From contig NZ_VSZO01000009.1 of NCBI RefSeq assembly GCF_008312935.1, positions 345,613 through 409,612 on the forward strand: a DNA stretch of 64,000 nt. The letters are read 5' to 3'. Under the pieces are notes generated by a model. The model saw only the letters and a program-made list of their open reading frames with translations. It was not told the DNA's origin and ran no database searches. Positions 20,006 to 27,702 of this stretch are shown here, piece after piece (positions within the stretch are counted from its first letter, which is position 1; each line of letters starts with the position of its first letter). The translations under genes and the position numbers were made by a program. The DNA comes from Roseiconus lacunae. Its GTDB lineage: Bacteria; Planctomycetota; Planctomycetia; Pirellulales; Pirellulaceae.

Positions 20006-22450
20006 CTACTGCTTCTTTTCTTGCCGGAGTTGCTCCAGCCGACTGAGTGGCTTTGGCGCGGCGGGTTTCTTCTCGGCCGGCTTGGCTTCCGGCTTTTTGG
20101 GTGCGTCAACCTTGGGCGGCAATGGCTTGTCGATTCGCAATTCGCCGGTGCCCTCCGTTTGAATGATCGTTTCACCATCAACGTGAACACGGCTCTGCGT
20201 ATTGATTGTTTTATGCCGTCCGACCTTCGCCTTGTCGGTGATCTTCAGTTGAAACGTCACCGCTTCGGTATCGTCAGCGATTTTCTGTGTGGGTGCTTCG
20301 CAGGTCACTCCGGCCGGTAGACCGACCAACTGGACCTCCGCTTCACCTTCGAAATCGCGTAGTTTTTCGACTGGCAATACGTAAGCGACATCGGCCCCTA
20401 GTTCACCAGCAGATTTCGGAAACTCATACTTGAACAGTTGGCTTTCGACGACCAAGTTGATCGGCGGTGTGACTTCGACCGCCTGTCCGTTCTTGGTGTT
20501 GTAGTACGCGCGGAAAATGATTGGCCATTCGCCAACGCCGGCACCACTGTTAGCGGTGATCGGAATGCTAACTTCGTTTTTTCCCTTGGGAATCGAACGG
20601 CTATTGTTGATCCCGATCCCCGGCGGGTTGTAAAGCGTTCGCAGCGAAACGGTTTCCTCAAATCCTTCGTCACGTTTGATCCGCACCAAAAGTTCCTTGC
20701 TTCCGTTGCGAACGATGGGCGTCTTCGGCTGCACGACTTCGATTTCAAAGGGCACCGGATCGGTAACAGCCATGGCCGCACGTTCGGTGTCATACCCCCA
20801 CATCCAACGGCGGTTTTGGCCCAAAACCAATTTGTGTGTTTGACTCAGCTTCCCACCAACCAACGGGTTCTTCTCGTCGCCTTTGCCGTAAATCGTGAAC
20901 AGCGAAGCGTTGTGCTTGGCGTCCGCAGCGGCCGTCAAAACGATCGGCGCCTCCGGACGTCCGGCGGGCACCGGAAACGTGGTTGCAGTCACGCCTTCGG
21001 GCAGACCATCAAGATTAAAATTCACTTCCCCGCTGTATCGATCTCGGCTGACAGTCACCATCATCGCCCCGCGACCACCGATCGGAACGCTGACGACTTC
21101 GGCCTCATCACGACGCAACTCTTTCAAAGTCAAACCAACACCGGGTGCCGGCGTGGTGACTTCGATTCGATAGTTATAGGTCGGGCCACCACCACGAAGG
21201 TGGTCGTAGACACGGACCTTGTGAAGCCCGTCTTCCTTGGCATCAAATTCGATAAACGGGTCGGTCTTTCCACGGCTGTCATCGCTCGAAGAAAGCGTCG
21301 AATTGTTAGGCGCGAATACGTTCAAGACGGCATCGAGGGGCGAACGCAAAACGTTGCGAGAGAACACTTCGACGCGATACCGCGTTCCCTTCTTTGCTTC
21401 AAACGCGAAGCAATCGAAATCGCCTGGCTGGGAAATAATCCCACAATAGGCGCCGGGAACCTGAGCGACGGGCGCTTTGGCCCGGTCATCATTTGGTTCC
21501 TGTTCCATCACGACGGGCAGGTCGTTGACACGAATCCAGTTCGGCGAAGGCGTGACGCCGGTTTCGTCTTGCGTGACCACTCCCCACTGTTCGTACGTTT
21601 CACTCGGCAACGGGATGGTTGCGGTTCGCTCGGAACCATCTGACATGACCAACTTCGCGTTCAGTTCGGTCGATGGCTGGCCGCCGGCTGGGATGACCGT
21701 GACGGGACGAGGGAACGTCCCCACGTGCAAGCGATATCCGCCGAGGTTGCTGCCCTGGAACGAGCTATCGCGAACCAAGATGGTATACGTACCGTCCTCG
21801 GGGGCGGTGAAACTGCACAAACCATCTTGCTGCAGCAGCGCGCTGTCGTCACTCGATGCGACCTCAAAACGCCCGGAATCTAGGATCGCAATGTAAGGGT
21901 CTAAGATGTCGCGATTGCGGAGCGAATAAGCAATCCGAATCCCCTCGACTTCGACGTTCAGCGTTTGGCCTTTTTTCAAATCGACTTGATAGTGATCGAT
22001 GTCCTCGCGGGTGACGACTCCATCGACCGTGCTGTTGAGTTCAATTTTCTGTGGCGCATCAAACTCGTTATTTGGCTCGGCTTCTTTAACGATCGGCATC
22101 GCCCCGACGCCAAGCAAACGAAGATTCGCGATTCCGCTTTTGGTGATCAATCGCAACGGGTACAGCCCAGGCGTCAAATCCGCGGCCGCCTTGACCTTGA
22201 CATCGACCTGAGAATTGTTGACCGCTTTGACTTCTAAGATCTCAATCCCTGGCAAGTCGCACAACACTTCGGAGGCGTCACTAAGGCGAGACCCCTTGAA
22301 CTGAATCACCGTTTCTTCACCGCGGACCACGCCCCTCGGTTCAAGCTGAGTGACGACAGGAATCGTCGCCATCGCGGACGAAGTCGTGAAGACTGCCAGA
22401 ACAGCCATCATGGTGGAATGAAGCGCGCGGCGTGCGTTTGTATTCAACAT
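20006..22450 (-). CDS. Secreted PPC-domain protein of the DUF1501 cluster
   Basis: The protein has 814 residues from the ATG at 22450. The longer ORF to 22522 adds 24 residues ahead of an obvious signal peptide (MMAVLAVFTTSSAMA) and is rejected. An IPT/TIG-like segment (VTQLEPRGVVRGEET) comes first. Two bacterial pre-peptidase C-terminal domains follow, each opening with an EPN motif (EAEPNNEFDAP and EQEPNDDRAKA) and containing FTAPEDGTYTILVRD or the equivalent KEDGLHKVRVYD. Beta-sandwich segments come after, then a Lys/Pro/Ala-rich tail. No protease domain is present, so this is not a peptidase despite the domain name. It lies between the DUF1501 and DUF1549/1553 genes on the same strand. 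Confidence 0.88.
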   Translation of the reverse strand: MLNTNARRALHSTMMAVLAVFTTSSAMATIPVVTQLEPRGVVRGEETVIQFKGSRLSDASEVLCDLPGIEILEVKAVNNSQVDVKVKAAADLTPGLYPLRLITKSGIANLRLLGVGAMPIVKEAEPNNEFDAPQKIELNSTVDGVVTREDIDHYQVDLKKGQTLNVEVEGIRIAYSLRNRDILDPYIAILDSGRFEVASSDDSALLQQDGLCSFTAPEDGTYTILVRDSSFQGSNLGGYRLHVGTFPRPVTVIPAGGQPSTELNAKLVMSDGSERTATIPLPSETYEQWGVVTQDETGVTPSPNWIRVNDLPVVMEQEPNDDRAKAPVAQVPGAYCGIISQPGDFDCFAFEAKKGTRYRVEVFSRNVLRSPLDAVLNVFAPNNSTLSSSDDSRGKTDPFIEFDAKEDGLHKVRVYDHLRGGGPTYNYRIEVTTPAPGVGLTLKELRRDEAEVVSVPIGGRGAMMVTVSRDRYSGEVNFNLDGLPEGVTATTFPVPAGRPEAPIVLTAAADAKHNASLFTIYGKGDEKNPLVGGKLSQTHKLVLGQNRRWMWGYDTERAAMAVTDPVPFEIEVVQPKTPIVRNGSKELLVRIKRDEGFEETVSLRTLYNPPGIGINNSRSIPKGKNEVSIPITANSGAGVGEWPIIFRAYYNTKNGQAVEVTPPINLVVESQLFKYEFPKSAGELGADVAYVLPVEKLRDFEGEAEVQLVGLPAGVTCEAPTQKIADDTEAVTFQLKITDKAKVGRHKTINTQSRVHVDGETIIQTEGTGELRIDKPLPPKVDAPKKPEAKPAEKKPAAPKPLSRLEQLRQEKKQ

Positions 22451-22535
22451 CGCTTGTTTGCTAACGATTGAGTCACCGGTCGTGAAAGACAAAGCCGCCC
22501 GTCGAAACGGGCGGCTATCCAAATTCCTGCTCGAA

Positions 22536-23837
22536 TTACACCATCAGTGGCGAGATCAGCTTGCCACCGTCGACAATCTCGATCGGCCGATCACCGGGAG
22601 CCATCAACTCTTTGTCGGCGACGATTCCCATCAATCGGTACATCGTGGTGGCAAGGTCCGCCGGCGATACGGCATCCAATTCTGGCTCAGCCGCGGTCGA
22701 ATCCGAAGCACCATGAATCATGCCGCCCTTAATTCCACCTCCGGCCAGCATCACGCTAAACACCTTCGGCCAGTGATCGCGTCCGGCATCGGTGTTGATC
22801 TTCGGCGTACGACCGAATTCACTGCTGACCATGACGAGCGTTTCATCCAGCAGTCCGCGGTCACTCAAATCGTCCAACAGCACTGCCAAACCCTGATCAA
22901 GGGAAGGCATTTGACTGCGGAAACCTTGGGTGATGTTCTGGTGCATGTCCCAACCGCCGTAGGTCAGCGTCACCAAACGTGTTCCGGCTTCGACCAGTCG
23001 GCGGGCCATCAACAGACGCTGACCGGCTTGATTGCGACCGTAACGATCACGCAATTTGGCGTCTTCCTTTTCGATGTCAAAGGCTTCTTTGGCCGCTGGC
23101 GTGTCGAGCAGGCTGTACGCTCGCTCATAGAAGGTGTTCATCGCACCGACATTGTCCGCCGCAGTCGCGGAAACGAAGTTGCTGTTCACCATCTGTAGGG
23201 CCTGCTTGCGACGAACGAATCGCTCCGCATCGACGCCGCCGGCCAGATCCAAGTCGCGGACCTTAAAACCGTCACGGGCGGGATCGGCCCCGAGTGCGAA
23301 TCCGCCATAACTGCTCGGCAGGTATCCGGTGCCGGCGAATTCGTTCGGCACGTTCGGGATGCAAATGTATGGAGGCAAATTGTTTCGCGGGCCATACTCG
23401 TGACTGACCACAGAGCCAAAACACGGGTACTGAAGCGCCGGGCTGGGTTTGTACCCGGTGAACATGTTGTGAGTCCCGCGCTCATGTGCCGCCTCGCCGT
23501 GCGTCATCGAGCGAATGATGCTGAACTTGTCGGCTCGCTTGGCCAATTGTGGAACCGTTTCTGCGAAAACCTCGCCCGTGTTTGTTTTAATCGTCCGCAT
23601 CTCGCCTCGATACTCCAGCGGACTGTACGGCTTGGGATCGAACGACTCTTGGTGGGCCAAACCACCAGGCAAATAGACGTGAATGACGCTCTTCGCTTTG
23701 GCTTCAACAAAGTCATAGGACTTTTGCTCTGCCATCGCTTCCCGCATCAGCAGTTCGGGCAAGGACAACCCCAGCCCTCCCAAAGCTCCGGCTGTCAAAA
23801 AACCGCGCCGACTAAATGGATTTCCTTCACAACGCAT
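22536..23837 (-). CDS. DUF1501-domain protein with Tat signal
   Basis: The protein has 433 residues. A twin-arginine signal is visible at the start (FSRRGFLTAGALGGLGLSLP), so it is probably exported folded. The body shows the DUF1501 family hallmarks: the MTHGEAAHERGTHNMFTGY segment, GGWDMHQNI near residue 300, and SSEFGRTPKIN with GRDHWPKVFSVMLAGGG in the last third. The fold is related to the alkaline phosphatase/sulfatase superfamily, but no activity is established. It is the first gene of the minus-strand cluster and ends 85 bases before the start of the PPC gene. A promoter is expected in the 23838-24430 gap. Confidence 0.95.
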   Translation of the reverse strand: MRCEGNPFSRRGFLTAGALGGLGLSLPELLMREAMAEQKSYDFVEAKAKSVIHVYLPGGLAHQESFDPKPYSPLEYRGEMRTIKTNTGEVFAETVPQLAKRADKFSIIRSMTHGEAAHERGTHNMFTGYKPSPALQYPCFGSVVSHEYGPRNNLPPYICIPNVPNEFAGTGYLPSSYGGFALGADPARDGFKVRDLDLAGGVDAERFVRRKQALQMVNSNFVSATAADNVGAMNTFYERAYSLLDTPAAKEAFDIEKEDAKLRDRYGRNQAGQRLLMARRLVEAGTRLVTLTYGGWDMHQNITQGFRSQMPSLDQGLAVLLDDLSDRGLLDETLVMVSSEFGRTPKINTDAGRDHWPKVFSVMLAGGGIKGGMIHGASDSTAAEPELDAVSPADLATTMYRLMGIVADKELMAPGDRPIEIVDGGKLISPLMV

Positions 23838-24522
23838 CGAACGACTCCGTAATCAATGTTGAAGTGCTTTGAGATCTGTGCAGACTAATCCCGACGCGGA
23901 GGCTTTCTCCTCGGCGAACGAGATGCGAAGCAGGTCATCGTGTGAACTGCGACGAGATCTTGGTTGGGCGGGAACATGCCAGTGTCATCAAGACGCCGGC
24001 TTGTCGTAGGTGGGATTGGGTGGGGTGTGTTTGGGGTGCCAACATTTCCAGCTGGTTCACCACTTTAGTACGCGACGACCGAGACGGACGATCGTCGTGA
24101 GTTCAACGAACGCCTCTTGGTGGTGAACTCTTGAAAACGCCAACAGCAATAAACTTTTCAGACATTTACACTGAACGCATTTCCCCTAACACCCGCTTAG
24201 AGTAGCGAAAGTCTTCCCATCCGTCAAACACCGCACCCCCTACACGAGCGAGTGGTAACGCTGGGTTTTCGAGATCATCGCCATTTTTTGCGACGCCAGA
24301 TGTCAAAAAACGAAATGGCTTGATACGTGTCTGGTTCCTGGATCACCTGAAAAAACCGGACTCAATCGGATCACACCGGCCAGGGAGATTCCAAACCAAC
24401 CGGACCTCATGTCCGATATTGCATTTTTCTGAAAAAGTTGTCCTCTCCGGAAAACTCGGGAGGACATACCTTCACAGCCAGACAGTCATCCGGGCGACGG
24501 CTCCGCCGATCGAAGCATTCAA
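23838..24522. other. Intergenic region, 685 bases
   Basis: No gene is supported. It must contain the promoter of the DUF1501 cluster near 23840-24000 and the 3' flank, with terminator, of the minus-strand gene ending at 24523. An imperfect inverted repeat of CGACGA/TCGTCG arms lies around 24070-24096. I see no clear promoter consensus. Confidence 0.4.
24432..24465 (-). terminator. Intrinsic terminator of the secreted-protein gene at 24523
   Basis: Read on the minus strand, GTCCTCCCGAG and CTCCGGAGAGGAC-type arms (24440-24465) form a GC-rich hairpin with one internal mismatch, followed at once by AACTTTTTC (24432-24439). It lies 57 bases past the stop codon. Confidence 0.6.
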
Positions 24523-25413
24523 TCAGGGAATTTGTCGGGTCAGAGTTGTCATGTACGGAGCTGACTGGCGCGACTGATCGCGTTCGTAAAATTCTGCCTG
24601 CTCCCAAATCCGCTTTTGATCGAGTGACGCGTTGACGGCACGGTAGGTGAATCGCATCGGCTGATACGCCCATCGCGCCTCGTCGCCGCTGCCGATCAGC
24701 TCAATCCGCAACAAGACTTCGGGGTCAGTCCCGGTATCCCAGACGAACGCAAACAAAGCACCGTCGAATTCTTCCGTTGAGTTCTGATATCGATAGAGAG
24801 GCTGAGGCAACAGACGTAAAGTGTTGGTCTGCCCCGCGTTAATCATCTCCGCCGAGAAACGTCGTGCGAGCCCTCGCATCTGACGCAAGCGTGTCCCTGC
24901 TTGTGCTGCGACCGCGGGAGCATCGGGGATGGGCTTCAACGCAAGGGTATCGACATTTGGCTCCCAAACCTTGGGCCCCAATTTGCCGATCCGCAATGGC
25001 TCAATCGGCGATGGATTCATCAGATGAAACTCGACAAATTCAAAATCGTCCCCAGAGATGGGAATCGAACCGATCGTCCCCACCAACGCCAAGTGCCCCT
25101 TCGGATCGGTCCAGACGTAGACGCTGCCAAAGTTCATCCCTTCAGCCGAAAAACGAAACAGCGGATCGGATTGCCATTGGTACACCTGCCCGTCTTTGGT
25201 TTTGAAGTCGAGCGATTTTCCGGTCCGATCAAATTCCGCGTAGAGACGATCGCTTCGCGTTGCCCCTTTGGCGTTTTCAATTTTTCCCGAGCTAGCCGAG
25301 TCGGCGTCTTGTGCCAAAACACTCTCCGTCAGCAGTCCCGCAGGTACCGCTGCCCCGAACAGGACGGCGTTGCATAAACCTACCAGCAACCGTCGCCGCA
25401 AACACGCTACCAT
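24523..25413 (-). CDS. Secreted protein of unknown function
   Basis: The protein has 296 residues from the ATG at 25413, which is preceded about 8 bases upstream by an AGGGGA ribosome-binding site. The ORF extends 10 codons further, to 25443, without such a site. A signal peptide is clear (RRRLLVGLCNAVLFGAAVPAGLL). The mature part is a soluble, Trp/Tyr-containing, probably beta-rich domain (QVYQWQSDPLFRFSAEG; FEFVEFHLMNPSPIEPL; LLPQPLYRYQN) with a C-terminal WAYQPMRFTYRAVN segment. I do not recognise a named family with confidence. The gene is transcribed away from a sulfatase gene and closed by its own terminator, so it is probably monocistronic. Confidence 0.75.
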   Translation of the reverse strand: MVACLRRRLLVGLCNAVLFGAAVPAGLLTESVLAQDADSASSGKIENAKGATRSDRLYAEFDRTGKSLDFKTKDGQVYQWQSDPLFRFSAEGMNFGSVYVWTDPKGHLALVGTIGSIPISGDDFEFVEFHLMNPSPIEPLRIGKLGPKVWEPNVDTLALKPIPDAPAVAAQAGTRLRQMRGLARRFSAEMINAGQTNTLRLLPQPLYRYQNSTEEFDGALFAFVWDTGTDPEVLLRIELIGSGDEARWAYQPMRFTYRAVNASLDQKRIWEQAEFYERDQSRQSAPYMTTLTRQIP

Positions 25414-25783
25414 CACGATTCCCCTATTCGAACAGACAGGCAATGACTCGGACAGACTGGCGATCGGGCTGAGATTTCAATTCGGTCAACAAGCAGTCGT
25501 CAATCGCCACAAACTACATCCAGCTGCTAACAACATAGCAGAGAACAGACAACCTGTCTATCTTGAGCGATCGCAACCAACGTCGCCCTTTCGCCGGTGG
25601 GCCTCGCAAGCCTTTATAATCGTCGCTGGGATCTCCTTCGCTACGCAGATGATTGACTAACACCTCATCACAAGTAACGCACCAATCGACACCTCTGCCA
25701 ACGAGTTTCGACCCTGCCTCCCGATCGAACGCGTGTCTCCGCTAATTTCTCCTGTCGTCGTTAGCCCCCTTAAGAATCTCGAT
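25414..25783. other. Divergent intergenic region with a candidate -10 box
   Basis: This 370-base gap separates divergent genes and should hold both promoters. On the plus strand TATAAT occurs at 25615-25620, about 164 bases before the sulfatase ATG. No TTGACA-like element sits at the right spacing, so the promoter call is tentative. Confidence 0.35.
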
Positions 25784-27307
25784 ATGAATCACTCAGTTCT
25801 CCTGCGCGGTTCCGGTACCGTCGCCGCGTTGCTAGTCGCTAGCTTACTTTGGACCGGCAAGTCTACAGCCGAGGATCGCCCCAACATTTTGCTGATCATG
25901 TGCGATGATATGGGATGGAGCGATATCGGATGTTACGGGGGCGAAATCGAAACGCCGAATCTCGATCAACTCGCCCGAGGCGGCATGCGATTTCGTGCGT
26001 TTTACAACAACGCGAAATGCGAACACACTCGTGCGTCTCTGTTGACGGGGCGTTGGTGGCACCACGTCGGTGCCTCCGCGTCGGTCCACTACAAGGAACC
26101 GACGTTTGGCGAACGGATGCGTGAAGCGGGCTACAGAACACTGATGACTGGTAAATGGCACGCCGGCCAAACACCCTTCCAACGCGGATTCGACCGCCAC
26201 TACGGGCTGACGGATGGGTGCTGCAATTTCTGGAACCCGGGTCACGCGCGCCCGGGTGAAGCAGAACCGGCAAAGAAGAAGGTCCGGCGCTGGGCAGACG
26301 ATGACCAGGAATTCGAACCCTTCACGCCTAACTCGAATGACTTCTACACAACGGACGCTTTTACCGACAAAGCGATCGAGTACCTAAAGCAGTACCGCAA
26401 CGAAACGAATCCGTTCCTGTTGTATGTTGCCTTCACGGCGCCACACTACCCCATGCATGCGTCCGAAGAAGATGTCGCAAAGTACCGCGGAAAATACGCC
26501 TCCGTTGGCTGGGACAAACTTCGAGAGCAACGTTTCGCCCGGCAGCAGTCACTCGGCATCTTGCCCGACGGTGCCACGCTTTCGCCACGTGACCCACGAC
26601 TGCCCGCTTGGGAAGACATCCCCGAAACCGATCGTGATTGGTGGGACCTCAGGATGGCGACCTACGCGGCGATGATCGATCGCATGGATCGCAATATCGG
26701 CAAACTTCTCGGCACCCTCGATGACCTCGGAAAAGGTGAAAACACTATCGTTTTCTTCTTATCCGACAACGGGGCGTGTGAGGACTCTGCTGACCGATCA
26801 ACCGTCAAAGGTTCGATGCCATGGGAAGTGACAAGCTATCTGACCCAAGGCCGTCACTGGGCGAACGCTTCGAATACACCATTCCGCAAGTACAAAACGA
26901 CTGACTATGAGGGCGGAACACGGACTCCGATGATCGCTTACTGGAAAGGCAAGATCGCCCCCAATTCGAAAACCGATCATGTGGGGCACTTAATCGACTT
27001 TTTGCCAACGATGCTAGACCTAGCAAACGCAGAGATCACCGGGGAACTGCCGGGACATTCGATCGTTCCTGTCCTGAAAGGCAAAAAGATCGATCGCCCT
27101 TGGCCGATCTACTGGCAGTTCGGAAAAGCAAAAGCGATCCGTGATGAAGCATTCAAGCTTGTTCAATACGGCAAAACCGACTGGGAGCTTTACAACCTTC
27201 AGGATGACCCTTGCGAACTCGACAATCTTGCCGATCGGATGCCCCAAAAAGCACTCCAACTTGAGCAACAGTGGAAACAGTGGTGGAACGACAAACCACA
27301 ACCGTAG
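25784..27307 (+). CDS. Sulfatase (arylsulfatase family, S1-type) with atypical active-site signature
   Basis: The protein has 507 residues from the ATG at 25784. An in-frame upstream start at 25733 would bury the signal peptide (VAALLVASLLWTGKSTA). The alkaline-phosphatase-fold sulfatase hallmarks are present: the metal-binding DD pair in RPNILLIMCDDMGWSD (residues 41-42), the catalytic region around Cys79 (KCEHTRASLLTGR), the TGKWHAG lysine/histidine motif, and a late FLSDNGACED metal site. The formylglycine-type signature is normally C-x-P/A-x-R; here it is C-E-H-T-R. The protein should act in the periplasm on sulfated glycans, a common planctomycete capacity. The substrate cannot be read from sequence. 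No anaerobic or aerobic maturase is in the window. Confidence 0.93.
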   Translation: MNHSVLLRGSGTVAALLVASLLWTGKSTAEDRPNILLIMCDDMGWSDIGCYGGEIETPNLDQLARGGMRFRAFYNNAKCEHTRASLLTGRWWHHVGASASVHYKEPTFGERMREAGYRTLMTGKWHAGQTPFQRGFDRHYGLTDGCCNFWNPGHARPGEAEPAKKKVRRWADDDQEFEPFTPNSNDFYTTDAFTDKAIEYLKQYRNETNPFLLYVAFTAPHYPMHASEEDVAKYRGKYASVGWDKLREQRFARQQSLGILPDGATLSPRDPRLPAWEDIPETDRDWWDLRMATYAAMIDRMDRNIGKLLGTLDDLGKGENTIVFFLSDNGACEDSADRSTVKGSMPWEVTSYLTQGRHWANASNTPFRKYKTTDYEGGTRTPMIAYWKGKIAPNSKTDHVGHLIDFLPTMLDLANAEITGELPGHSIVPVLKGKKIDRPWPIYWQFGKAKAIRDEAFKLVQYGKTDWELYNLQDDPCELDNLADRMPQKALQLEQQWKQWWNDKPQP

Positions 27308-27361
27308 TCGCTGATCATCCTTCGCAAAGCATTTCATGATCCCTGCCGACGTTAACGCCGG

Positions 27362-27655
27362 CTACCACTGCAGGCCCCAGGTGCTGGGGTCTTTTTCCAA
27401 GTCATACCAGCCATCGAAGTCTTCGGCGCGATCAGTTTCAGACAGCTCAATGGCGCCTTGATCGGCTAGCTGATAGACGAACTTTCCAAGGTCGCCACTG
27501 TTCCCGAATTCCCAAGCGATCAATTCGTCTTTGCCGGCTTCGGCAAAGTGATCGACGGCAAGTTCGAGCAGCACGCGGCAAACGCCTTCGGCACCGACGT
27601 GGCCACGCCGCGTCAGCTTGCGATCTTTCAGCGCAACGCGGATTGTGTGGCGCAC
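27362..27655 (-). CDS. Small Minf_1886-like conserved protein (true start probably upstream)
   Basis: 97 residues are visible from a GTG at 27655. The pattern EFVRHTIRVAL, RRGHVGAEGV, WEFGNSGDLGKFVYQLADQG and DFDGWYDLE resembles the Minf_1886 family restricted to Verrucomicrobia and Planctomycetes. Those proteins usually begin with a D-P-(R/K)-(Y/F) segment. That segment (IRDPKFDNGQPERTEF) is encoded in frame immediately upstream of the GTG, so the frame clearly continues towards 27706. No ATG, GTG or TTG lies there. A CTG at 27704-27706 overlaps the valS stop, so translation may start on a rare codon coupled to valS termination. Function is unknown. Confidence 0.72.
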   Translation of the reverse strand: MRHTIRVALKDRKLTRRGHVGAEGVCRVLLELAVDHFAEAGKDELIAWEFGNSGDLGKFVYQLADQGAIELSETDRAEDFDGWYDLEKDPSTWGLQW

Positions 27656-27702
27656 AAACTCGGTGCGTTCCGGTTGGCCGTTGTCAAATTTGGGATCTCG
27701 AA

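Noticed and set aside
20438..21643. 401-codon open frame on the plus strand
   Set aside because: It lies wholly antisense to the PPC-domain gene, is Arg/Asp-rich without domain features, and disappears as a shadow of biased third positions.
25615..25620. TATAAT as a sulfatase promoter
   Set aside because: No -35 element at suitable spacing and a 164-base leader; kept only as a note within the intergenic entry.
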